Positions 1-12,200 of a stretch of 64,000 nucleotides of DNA are shown here, piece by piece. The position numbers and the translations under genes were made by a program. Source of the stretch: Centropus unirufus (taxonomy: Eukaryota; Chordata; Aves; Cuculiformes; Centropidae); NCBI GenBank assembly GCA_013397695.1, contig VYZI01000490.1, positions 1-64,000 on the forward strand, given 5' to 3'. Every line of letters starts with the position of its first letter. Position 1 is the stretch's first letter. The notes below the pieces were generated by a model. It ran no database searches, had not been told where the DNA came from, and worked only from the letters and a program-made list of their open reading frames with translations.

Positions 1-2454
1 CTGACTGACAGGGTGTCGGGTTGTATTCTGACCCTGTCAGTGGTTTTCTTTTGTACTATTGCATTTATTTTATTTTTTTTTTCTTTTCCTATTAAATTGT
101 ATTTCTGACTCAGAGTCTCACTGGTTTGCTTTCAAACCGGGACAATAAGTAAAAATGATTGTGAACAGGTCAGGAAAGACTGGAAGAAAGCCTCTTCCTT
201 CAGCTTATTTAGTATCTACGTTGAACATACCTAGACTTACTGCAGACTTAGACGCTTCTAACAGCTTTTGAAAATCTTATAGGCTAATACTTGTTATTCA
301 GAAGAGGTGGATTCCTGTTTATTCTCAATGCCTCCCTCAATGTTTTATGTATTGTCATGACAGGGTTTTCTCTCTGCTCTTACACTTCTGCTTTTTCAGA
401 TTTCTGATGGAGGATTAACTTTGTTCAGCCTGTCCCAAGTATTGAAGGAGGAGGAGGAAGTTGCATCCCCCCCACCTGCAAACCTGGTTTTATCTGTTTA
501 TGTTACTTCCTGTCTAGGTAAGAGATACTGAGATATATTTGAAACTATCGTATAGATTCCAATTACTGGAATAAAAAGCAGTGCTTTCTGTCTTTATGTC
601 TTCAAAGTACTGATTGTTGCAGAATTTGCCATGATAGATATATCTTTTGAGAGCTTTCCAAAGTGGAGGAGGGACAGGACTGACCCACGTTTGTCAGTTT
701 CTGCTGTTTTTCAAAGGAACAGTATAAAACCAGGCATATCCCAGTAGAATCAGAGATGCTGGACCTGTCTGCCTCTGCATTTATTGCACAGCATTGGTTT
801 AATGCTTTGCTCACACATGGCAAGAGGTGGCCACCTGGCTTAGAATGCTGTGTATTTTTGAAGTGACAATATACGTTCTGCAGAAGGTTGATAGTGGACA
901 GTGGAAAATTGCAGATCCTGGAGACGTAGGTATTTCTAGCCATGATAAAAATTGATGTCTCCAGTAAGTGTAAAGAGACAAGAATTGTTTACAAAATGTT
1001 GCAGAATACTGGTGTGCTTTTGCGAATGTGCTAGCTTGGCTTTAGCATCTGTTAGAAAGCAAAAAAGAATATAAAAAAGTAGAGGTTGGTTGGTGAAAAA
1101 ACCCATATATCAGACGTGGTGCCGTGAATTGGAGCAAAGCCCTTCTTGGCAGCTGGCCACAGAGGAGCAGCTTGCACTGCATTAAAACGATGGTTTCTGC
1201 ATATATTGGAGTGTCTTTGGGAAAATAAGGACCTTGCTTTAGTGAAAAAAAAAGTCACCTCTGATCAAAAATACAAGCAGGTTGTTTAAATTAGTGCAGC
1301 AAGTGATCATATGTCATGATAGGAAATAATTATCACCTACTTTTGCTGTGTATGATAGTAGGAAATTGTCAATATGACTAGTAGGTGTGAAACAAAAATG
1401 TGTTGATTTTTTAAAATTTTTTCGTTTTAGAACAACTTAGTACTGCGAGAACAATTGATTCTACATACAATGTAGTAAATTTGATGTTTGGTCTCTTCAC
1501 TCCTTGTTATTGGAATCTTCTCTTATTGATCCTAAGAGTTTAGACTCTTCCTGGTTGTTATTAAAGCTGTGTTAGGTCATATAGTTTATGAAATGAAAAC
1601 TTTTTTTCCATGAAAACAGGTAAAATTTACTCAAGGTGCTAGGAAATGCATTTTCCTCCTTTTAAACATTTTTTGCTTACGTTTTCAAATGCATCTTACT
1701 TTACCTCATTGGTCCCAGCTAAAATTCGTCTGTTTACTCTTCCATGTGGAATTGGTTCCCTCCTATATCTTTGAGCATTTTGAGCATTTTTGATGGTTGA
1801 TTCTGTCGGATTGATTTTCTTAATTTCGTTCCTCTAACTGCAAAATAGTCTCAATTCTGAGGTTTTTGCTGATGTAAAATGCTTGTCTGCTGTAATTGTG
1901 GGGTTTTTTTCCTACTGCGCTGTTATCTTTTGTATTAGTGTATCTCCATCTTTTATCCAGCTTGTGGTTTTGTTTGTCAAAAATACAAAACAGGTGATAA
2001 TTCTTGCTAGTTTCAGCAGGGTCCATCAACAGTGATAAAAATGGGAGTGTTTTTGTCAGCCTTGCTGCCTGATAATGTAATAGACCGTGTCGTGCCTGCT
2101 GCCAGTGATGCGTGGTGGTGTATTGGAGGTGACTTGACTGACAGGGCAGCATGAGATGTAAGCTCGCTTCAGTGGTGCTTACCTGAGATGTGTTGCATCT
2201 TGAACGTGGTGTTCAGTTAATTTCAGTAAGTGCTCCAGGCAGCAGGACATGGACAGTACCACATTGGTCAAAATGCAAAAAACCTCACTTGAAAACCATA
2301 TCTGAATCCAACTTCTGATATTTGCTGTTGATGTAAAAGCTGAGTGGGAATTGCCACCAGGTGCCAAAGTCTATGTGCATATGAGAGGAGGGTGGACTGT
2401 GGACTAGCAGGGGTGAGAGCAGGCACTGCCAGAGGCTCAGATGCTCTCCAACAG
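1..2454. other. Upstream intronic or 5' flanking DNA
   Basis: AT-rich DNA without recognisable coding sequence apart from the candidate exon at 400-517. No CpG island or obvious promoter is present, so the PPHLN1 promoter is probably left of the window. Confidence 0.6.
400..517 (+). other. Candidate upstream 5'UTR exon
   Basis: Flanked by a textbook acceptor ('cacttctgctttttcag') and a good donor ('tctag|gtaagag'), with a purine-rich GGAGGAGGAGGAAG inside resembling a splicing enhancer. It contains a minimal upstream ORF, ATG GAG GAT TAA (407-418). If joined to 3252-3299 it would be 5'UTR. If joined straight to 4949 the junction reads CTA GTG GCA, is open back through all 39 codons, and leaves MWSDER as first in-frame ATG. 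No homology recognised. Confidence 0.3.
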
Positions 2455-3013
2455 GCATGGGTCTCTCCTGTCATCTCTCTACTCCTCTCTTGTGAGACCC
2501 CCTCTGAAGTATTGTGTCCAATTGTGGAATCCTCAACATAAGAAGGATATGGAACTATTGGAGTGGGTCCAGAGGAGTCTACAAAAATGATCAGAAGACT
2601 GGAGCACCTCTGCTATGAGGACAGACTGAGAAAGTTATGATTGTTTAGCCTGGAGAAGACTACAGGGAGACCATACAATGGCCTTCCAGTACCTGAAGGG
2701 AGCCTACAGGAAAGCTGGGGAAGGCCTTTTTATAAAGGTGTGTAGTGATAGGATGAGGGGGAATGGCTACAAATTGGAGAGAGGAAGATTTAGACTAGAC
2801 ATCAGGAAGAAATTCCTCACTATGAGGGTGGTGAGGCACTGGCACAGGTTTCCCAGGGAAAGTGTGGATGCCCCCTCCCTGGAGTTGCTGAGGGCCGGGC
2901 TGGATGGGGCCTTGATCAGCCTGGTCTAGTGAGAGGTGTCCCTGTGCATGGTAGGGGGTTTGGAACTGCATGATCTTGAAGGTCCCTTCCAATACATGTG
3001 TATTTCTATGAAA
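2455..3013 (+). mobile_element. CR1 LINE fragment, 5'-truncated
   Basis: Sense-strand copy of the 3' end of CR1 ORF2 plus the short 3'UTR. It carries the relics of 'gagaccccctctgaagtattgtg', read as the RPHLEYC-type block, then 'agaaattcctcactatgagg' and the tail 'gatcttgaaggtcccttcc...tttctatga'. Several stops and indels. It ends about 240 bp before the 3252 exon. Confidence 0.9.
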
Positions 3014-3251
3014 GGGAAAGAAAACTCTGGTATTCTATTAGGGAACTGTTGTGTCCGTAAACATTTGTTACAGGAAGTTTTTTGATATTGTGAGTTCATC
3101 AGTGTAGTGAATTACTCTGCACTAATTCTGATTGTGGGGGACACGCAGGCATAAGATTTAGGCTTTAGATGTCTGGTTTACTTAAAAGAAAAAAATGTAC
3201 TTATGAATATACAAGCGTTTTTTGTTGACTTAAATCTCTTTTTATGTGTAG

Positions 3252-3299
3252 GTAATTGAACAGATTGTCAGAAGCAGAGTTGTAAAAACTGATAGAGAA
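3252..3299 (+). other. PPHLN1: PPHLN1 5'UTR exon supplying the A of the ATG
   Basis: A 48-nt exon with an acceptor after 'ttttatgtgtag' and a strong donor 'gaa|gtaagta'. Its last base is A. Joined to the next exon, which begins TGGCATATC, it creates ATG GCA TAT CGA (MAYR), the start known for periphilin. The codons just before the ATG in that frame are TGA TAG AGA, so translation cannot enter from upstream. The start context has A at -3 and G at +4, a good vertebrate initiation context. Inference: this is the last 5'UTR exon; the promoter and first exon are probably left of the window. Confidence 0.8.
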
Positions 3300-6200
3300 G
3301 TAAGTATGCAAGAGTTTGTTGTTTTTCACAAAAATATGGAGTTAGTGCTACCTCTGTTTACAGTTGATAAGCCCTTTTGTCATGTTGATTCTTAACATCT
3401 GTAATAATCAATGTTTTATACAGCCTCATAAATCTATTTCCAGTTAAGTGGTTTTATTTTGTGGAAGTAGATAATTATACATATTTCTCCTGGATGTGAC
3501 TTGCTATTTATTTTTCTTATTATTTTTAATACCTAAAACTGCCATTCTGAAGGGAAACTTTGAAAAATACAATTCTAGCAGTTTCTTATCTGTTTTCAAT
3601 GATATAATTTGTCACCTTAATAATAATGAGAATGCTTTCAGCTCCTCAACTTTGTGTTGTCTAACATAACATGACAAGAATCTCCTATGATGGTGGTTTA
3701 TTTCCACCTATATTTAGTTACTAGTTTGATTTTGAAAGTCATCTTTCACTGGAAAGGAATTTTTGTGTTTTGCTGGCTCCCAATTTAAAACAGGAAAAAT
3801 CAGCCCCTGATGTATGCATTTCATTCACAGATTCAAAATGCTGAGCTTCGTAGGACCTGAGTGATGTGTTGTGTTTTAACTTCTTTCCAGGTGGTTGAGA
3901 TGAAGTTTAAGTCATCTTGTATAAAAAAAGTAGAAATTCTTCAACCTAATAAATACGAGTTGAAACATTTAAAAAATAAATGCTCTTTTTTATCAGAGCA
4001 ATGTCAAAATTACTGTAAGGTGTGTATGTATGAATATTTGTACAACCAGTGCCTGCCGTATGCATATGTGAGGTCTGACACAAAACAGTGAGACTGACCC
4101 TTCAGGTCAGGAGGCAAGAGTAAGAGTGGGAGTGGAGAGACGAGATGGTTATAGAACACGTGGCACCATGAGACAAGGCTCAGCTCGGTTGCTTCACTTG
4201 AGTACACATGGGCGCGTGGTCAAATGGAGATGTTTTCTTACCCTCGGTTGTGAAAGGGTGTGCAAGTGTGAGCTGGGAGTTAGCATTAAGACAATGCATC
4301 AGCTCACAATGCTTTGTCTGTGAAGCAGTTTTTAGATAACAACATCACTGTGCTTGAGCACCCATCCTGGTCACCAGATCTGGTTCCCTGGATTTCTGCC
4401 TCTTCCCAAAGATCAAGTCAGTGCTCAGGGGAGTTTTTGTCGGTAGATGTGAAAGCAAAAAATGACAAGAGATCCTGAACAGCCTTTCAGAAAGTGATCT
4501 GCAGAATTGCTTTGAATGTTGGCAGCATTTTAGACAGTTCTGTGTCAACTCAGAAGGGAGCTGTTTTGAAGGTGATTGTCGTTGATTTTCTCAATGTAAC
4601 TAGAGTTACAGATACAGTCTCTCTTCTGTGTCAGACCTCTTATTTCAATAGAACTGTTTGTAGTATCTCTAAGTCCTGCAGTTATATTGATGATACCTCT
4701 CTAATTTCCAGTTGTTCAGTTATTATTGCATATGTTGCAAGTTATTTTTGCCTAAAGTTCATGACATACTTTCTATAATTTGATAGGCTGTCTTTTAAAA
4801 GGCCTATTTACAGAAGGGTGTGTTTACAGGGCTTGTGCGTAGTACACAATATTGGGACAAGTCTGAAAACTTTTATTTCTATGGTCACTATCCATTATCT
4901 ATTCATAATGAGTCTGGTTTTGGCTAATTGGATTTTTGTTGGTTTTAGTGGCATATCGAAGAGATGAAATGTGGTCTGACGAGCGATATGACTATGAAAG
5001 AGTTCCAAGAGAACGTCTTCCTCCAAGGATTCATCCTGATGTAAGTGTACAGCATGTTTCTTTACCGTTATACTGTTACATTATATCTCTATACCTTGAC
5101 TTGTAAGATAAAGATTGAATTTATGTACAGATTTAAATTTCTAATAATGCCCGTAGTTCTTTTCACATTCATCTAAGCCAACAATGTAGTAAATGCATCT
5201 GCACAGAGATAATAGGATGCCTTCAAAATTAAATCTTGTCCCTTTTCCTAAATCTATTGAAAGTATTTTAGAATATTTGTATTTCGAGGGACTGATTTTT
5301 TTGTGTGTGTTTGTGTAAATCTTTGCTTAATTAAACACAGGAGTTTTAATTTCTAGAGAACCAAAGGCCCTTACCATGTTATCTTTATCCTTGGAATTTT
5401 TCATGTTTGTGTGTGTTAATATATTTTTAAGTGATTTAAGGTGGTATAAGGTCTACTTTCAGCATTGTTCCTGTCACCAATGCAGTTGTCTATTACCTTG
5501 CTTCAAGTATAGAAGCAAATGTTTATTAAAACGTTAGAAATGCATCTTTGCTAAAGAAATTGTATTTTGGAGTCTTGTAAGGGAAATGCGTCTCAAGAGG
5601 AGTGTCGGTGCAAATCTGCTTTGTAGGCAGGGCTGCTTCTGTTGCATGTTATGCTTATGAAAGCAAATACAATGCCATCCGTGCTCTACTGTAGCATGAC
5701 TTCAGAATGCTTTTAGAAGGTCTCTGTGCCAAAGAGTTGGGTAATTTTTTTTTCCTGTGTCCAAGAAGAAAGAAAACAGATTGCACCTTTGGCTCTTGAG
5801 CTATTACACCTTAAATAGGACTCCTAGAATACTTACTTTGATATTTCTGTTTACATATTTGCCATGTACATCCCCTAAAATATTATTTCAGGTGCCTGTG
5901 CCTGTTATTTGGCTTTTCTTCTAATTCTTGGAATAGTTGGAATAATAGCATAGCTGTTTTAGCTCCCTTTGGGGTTCCCTCTCTACCATATTTTCAGCTT
6001 GTGCATTTTGAAGTGTACAGTGTTGGTTATGTTGTAACTAGTTACATAGTCTTATCTGTTGAGTAGTGTATTAGTGTTCGGCTGCTCTGTGACATTTTAA
6101 CACTTTATGAGCAACGACAAAATTTCTGCTATTTTAGCAAGCTGGAAATCGGTTAAGTTTGCACTGAGTATTTAGTCAGCTGCTTTTCTGAAATATTTAT

Positions 6201-9200
6201 TGGTGCCAGGGCACAAGGAAAGACAGAATGTATTTTCACGGGTTTTTATCCTTTTTAATCAATGTTTGACTTGACTAACAAATTGCTAATTTAATTTAAC
6301 CATTGTAACAGTGACATTCCTAAATTCTTTTAGTTTTTCCAGCTGTCCAGGGAACAATGCATGGCACATGCTTAATGAAAATTTACTTCGCAATCTGAAA
6401 GAAGCAATGCACTCATTTTCACAGGATCACAGGACCACAGAATCACCAGTTTGGAAAAGATCTCCGAGGTCATTTGAGCTCAGCCGTACCTGTGTACCAC
6501 TAAACTGTATTCCTTAGCAATTTTTTATTGCAAGAATTAACTTGATACTTCAACGTGAGCTTTGTTACATGTGTTTGAGACAGGGGATGAAGGGACTGGC
6601 AGAATTCGCTGTTTATCACAATCAATACTCTCCATGTGCTCCAAAACACCCCAGTGGAGGGGCAAACCAAGCTCTGATACTTCTCTGCCTTACTGAAAGC
6701 TGGATATGAATCTCCTCATGCATCTCCGCTGATGCAAGATAGTTAGCAGGCAGTTTCTGGCCTTGTAAGCCTGTGCTATTTTATCTGTGTCTTCATTCAA
6801 AAGTCTGACTTAATTTTGACTAAACAAGTAAAATAGAATAAATTAATTTTATGTATGAACACACTTAGTATTTGCTGATAGGTTTATATGCTGGAACTGA
6901 GAATGGCGATTATACAGAATGAAATATCTCTTGTTTCGGAGAGCAAGAAACTTGTCCTACTCTACACTGGGTGCTAATTATGTATTAGTATGGATTATAA
7001 ATTCTGGTAACGGTTTCAAAAAGATATTGGTGCTTTAGATCATGACTTTTGCTTCTATTAAAAAAAAAAGTAGTTCATCTTCCTTCCCCCACCCCATTCC
7101 AAATTGCACACGTCGCACACGCTAACTCAAGGCTCTACATGTATAGCTTGTGGTTTTAAGGCCCCTAGTGAACAGTAAGAAAATGTAAAATACAAAGTCT
7201 TGCATTCCTATTTTGTTTGCAATTGGCTGATATAATACTTGGCTCTATAAAATTGAATTTGTATCATTTGCAGGCATGTGATCTGTGCTTAGTAAACAAA
7301 GGATTTCTTTAATTGGTAGATGGTGTATCACATTTTATTTGAAGGAAATACAACACATTAATTTTGCGTTCTCATGAAAGCTATTCAAAGGTTGCATTAG
7401 AAGAGTGTTAAAACTCTGTCACTTGAATCCTCAGATCACCTACTGCATTTTATTGATAAGGTGCTTATCGATTCAGACTGTGAGGCAAGGACTGTCTTCA
7501 CTGGGATTTCCGTAGTGTGGAGGATGTTATTGACATTAAGAAATTTGATAGCATTTTCAAATGGGCTCTTTATTTAAATTTTACAGGCATTACAGATGTA
7601 ACTTTCTTTATCAAATTCCTAAGTTCATGTGAAATTCTCCAAGAAATGTCTTTAGCTACTGCTTAAAAAGGAAAGTCACTGATGCTTAGAAAGCAGCTAC
7701 TGCCAGTGCTTTAAACTTTCAGAAGGAACGTAAACCATATTGAAACTTTTCCCTCTATAATGAAACTTACTGCGCCTAAGGATTGCATCTGAACCATGTC
7801 CAGTAAGATTGAATAATGAAGTTTAATAACCTATTCTGCCATCAGACTGTTGTGGTTCTTAATTCCACTGTGCTATTACAGCTTTAAGACTATTATGGCA
7901 CTGTATTTAGAAATAACTTGTTTGTACTTTTGTCTATTTGCAACAGATTTCCAGCTGTTCAAATCAATGTGATTTTGTTTATTTTGTGGTTTAGGATGAT
8001 TACCATAGAGTAGTAAATGTAGTGCCCAAGAAACCACCCCTCCTCGAAAGACCTGGAGATGGGAATTACAGTCGTTATGATGATTATGGTCACGCTGAAT
8101 ACAGAGACTATGAAGAGGGTCGCAGCTTTGCCCATGACCGCAGAAGTGGCCCTCCACACCGAGGTGTACGTAAGGTGATTCTTCTCACGTTTCTGATTTT
8201 TGTCTTATTAATGGTTGAATACTTTCAGACAGAGCATGGATGTTACTGCTGTTCTTATAAACTGGAATAGAATGAATAGTTAAAAAATCCAGGGTTTTTT
8301 CAGTTACTGTGCTTCTAAATCTCTTGTGATTATATAGTAATACCTGCTTGCTGCTGTAATGGTTCCCAGCGATTCTGTTTTTACTTACAAAAGAGCCCTT
8401 TTCCAGCGCCGTGGAAAGCTCAGGAGTCTGAACTGGGAAAAAATTTGGTCACAGGTCTGCTCTGCAGTGCACTGCAAAATTATCCAGATGAATTGCAAAA
8501 TCTCTCTATTTAACAGGTTCTTGCATGTACAACTTGTTGGATGTTGTCTACTTAACCTCTTAATTTACACAATTTAAACAAGTTGTTCACTTGTTTAAAT
8601 TCTGTAAGGATGCTGAATGCATATTTTTTGTCCCCTCAGTTGCTACACTTATGTACAAAATTCATGGTCCCTTGGCAAGGTCGTTACCGTTGCCTCCTTC
8701 AGCCCAGCTGTTAGAAATTCTGTAATTTCAAGCTATTGATGATACTTTACATTACAATGATGAAAACATTATTTTCAGAAGTCAGAGCTTGTGTATGTAA
8801 TTAGGAACTTTTTGCCGTTTTTGTGCTATGTACAGCATTTCGCAGTTACTCTCTTCAGTATTGATAGAGGAGGAAAAGAAGAGGAATGGGGTAAACTGAG
8901 AGGAACCTTGCTGTAAACAATTAATTCTTTTAGCTCATTAAATGCTTTGCGTTTGCAGTCGATTAAGTACCATTTAGCAACTAACTGTAGCTGACATCTC
9001 ATGTTGAGATAAATGTCACACAAGTGTTTTGGATGTTTGTCTTGCAGAGTGAATCAGGATACAGATGGCCAAGGGATGATCATCCTATGAATCGGCAGCC
9101 TGAATACAGGTACTTTATAAGACTACAGTAGTGCCATGTGTAGCTTGGGTCTACTTAGGGCATTTTTCCTAATTATCAAAACAGCTTGTAGAACAGAGCA

Positions 9201-12200
9201 GTGAAATGACAGGGACATGGGAAATGGCATCTATTGAAGTAAAAAATCATAGTGGAAAAATGTTTTCTTGTTGCATTGTTTGAAATGCAAATTGAATGAA
9301 AGTATATGAAAAACTTTTGTTATTTGTTTAGTAAGTATTGGAGGCTTAATGATGGAATCTTTAGGATGTTAGCCTGGGACTGTAGGTAATTCGATGTATC
9401 TCCTTGAACAGTTACACTTTGTATGTGAGTTTAGAGAGCTCATTGGTCTAATGGATAATGGGATGGTGAAGTCCGCCTTTCCCTTGTCCTGACCTCCCTG
9501 TTTTGTCAGCTAGACTGATGAATAGATATTTCCATCATCCATTAAGTTAATTTCTGTAAGCACTTTTTACTCTGTACTTCATACTCCCGTCTATGAAATG
9601 TAAGGAATAGTATTAAATATGTTTGCCCACAGTGATGTTTGATACATGATTATTCACTGTAATAAGTAAAATGCACAGGATAGTATTACACTGAAAACTT
9701 TTGGGCAAGAATGAAATTCACTTTAAATATTCAGACAAGAAGCAATTGTTAGTATAATGGAAATAGTAATAATCTAATCTAAAAATGCCATCTTCTGGCT
9801 GTACTTATATATGCCACATCCTGTGTTTCTTTTTCTCAGGGTTTCTGCTGTGTTATACCAGACCTGTACTTCTATATAATGTATCTTAGTGTCAGAAACA
9901 TCTTATTTACTTGTTACTTGTTACATCTTGTTACTGCTATCCATATAAAACTATGGTAGTACCATACAATGATCAACAAAAGTAAACTTAAGTAATCTAT
10001 AGATGCTTGGTCAATTGGAAAAGTTGCTGTTCAACCTGTGTCAAGTTTCGAGAGGCCAGCGGGTCCAGGGAAGTGACTCTGCCTCTGTATTCAGCACTGG
10101 TGAGGCTGCACCTCAAATCCGGTGTTCAGTTCTGGGCCCCTCACTGCAAGAAGGACATGGAGGTTCTGGAGCGTGTCCAGAGAAGAGCAATGAAGCTGGT
10201 GAAGGGACTGGAGAGCAAGGGTTATGAGGAGTGGCTGAGGGAGCTGGTGTTGTTGAGCCTGGAGGAGAGGAGGCTGAGGGGATACCTTATCACTGCCTAC
10301 AACTGCCTGAAAGGAGCTTGTGGAGAGTTGGGTGCTGGTTTCTTCTCCCTAGTGGCAGGTGATAGGAAGAGGGGGAATGGCCTCAACTGCACCAGGGCAG
10401 GTTCAGGTTGGGCATTAGGAAAAAACTCTTCACTGAAAGGGTCATCAGGCGATGGCTTAGGCTGCCCAGGGAGGTGGTTGGGTCACCATTCTTAGAGGTG
10501 TTTAAAAGACAAGTAGATGAGATGCTTAAAGGTATGGTTTTGTGGCAGACAGGTACAGCTGGACACATTGGTCTCAAAGGTCTTTTTCAACCCAGTCATT
10601 CTATGATGCTGTGAAGTTAAAAAAAAATATACTTCAGGCAGGTCAGTGACAACTCCGACAGAGCAGGCCTGACAAGCTTGCTCAAACTTGATGTGGAGTT
10701 GTTAGTAACTATGGCGGTGCAGTGCTATGGAGCTACCCAGTTCAGGAGACACCCATTGCTTTGAATGTGATGATTTAGACATAGCATAACTAGGTTATTA
10801 AATAGCTTCAGTGTAAAAATTCCTTCATATACCATAAGGGCCTGCATGCACTAGATTTCTCTCAGTTGTGTTCTTGGAGCTAGAAGCAACGGAAAAGGAT
10901 TTTGAAAAGTAATAAGTAATTTTATAGAAACTTGTGTAAAAACTCTTGCATCTTTTCCTCCCACTTATCAGTTATATCAGTTATTATCAGAATCAGTTAT
11001 TTAAAGCTGAAAAAAGAAGTCAGAGGACTGAGTCTGTCAGGCAGTTTATTTTACACAGAGCAAGAGTGGCACCCAGTGGTCAAAAAGTTTCTTGCACACA
11101 TCCTGCTTTCTTCCATTTAAAATGTGAGGATAAAATGTCAGCTTGCTTTATTGCAGGGTTTAACAAAGTCTTGTGTGGTAGCCGTTAGTCCCGTTTCTTT
11201 TTTTATTATGTATTTCAGAATAACTGTTATTCAACTGCAATAACACTAAGAGCTTCATAAACATACTTGGTTCAGCTGAGGATATGGAATCATAGAATCA
11301 TTTAGGTTGGAAAAGGCCTTTAAGATCATAAAGTCCAACCATTAAATCAGCCCTGTCAGTTCCACCACTAAACTAAGCACCACATCTACGCGTTTGTTTT
11401 TTTTAACACCTTCAGGAATGGTGACTTGGTCACTTCCATAGGCAGCCTATTCCAATGGTCGACAATCTTCTGTGAAGAAAGTTTTCCTAATATCCAATCT
11501 AAACCTTCCCTGGTGCAACTTAGGCCATTTTCTCTTGTCCTACCACTTGTTACCTGGGAGAAGAGACAGGCATCCACTTCACTATAGCCTCATATAAGGT
11601 AGTTGTAGGGAGCAATAATATCTCCCCTCAGCCTCCTCCATACTAAATAACCCCAGCTCCCTCAGCCACTCCTCATAAGACTTGTGCTCCAGCCCTTCAC
11701 CAGCTTCCTTGCCCTTCTCCGGATATGCTCCAGCACCTCGAGGACCTTCATGTAGTGAGGGGCCCAGAACTGAAAACAGGATTTGAGGTGTGGCCTCACC
11801 AGCACCAAGTACAGGGGGGAGATCACTTCCTTACTCCTGCTGGCCATGCTATTTCTGATACAAGCCAGGATATGCTGTTGGTTGTCTGGGCAGCATGCTG
11901 GCTTGTGTTCAGCTGGATATTGACCAACAGCCCTAGGTCCTTTCCTGCCAAGCAGCTTTCCAGCTATTCATCCCCAAACCTGTAGTGCTGCATTGATTTA
12001 TTGTGTCCCAAGTGCAGGACCCAACACTCAGCCTTGCTGAACCCCATGCAGTTGGCCTTGGCCAACTTGGCCAAGATCAATATCCAGCTTTTTCAGATCC
12101 CTCTGCAGAGCCTTCCTTCCCACAAGGAGATCAATACTGCCACAATCTTACTGAGGGAGCCCTTGATCCCTTCATCCATACCATTGATAAAGATATTAAG

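Noticed and set aside
8170..8175. Donor C|GTAAGG at 8169/8170 as the main end of exon 2
   Set aside because: Best consensus match, but it reads CAG TGA into exon 3. Kept only as a possible decay isoform.
10003..10495. Open frame of 162 codons
   Set aside because: It is the 3' part of CR1 ORF2 (ALVRLHLKSG, APHCKKDMEV, RRAMKLVKGLE), not a host gene.
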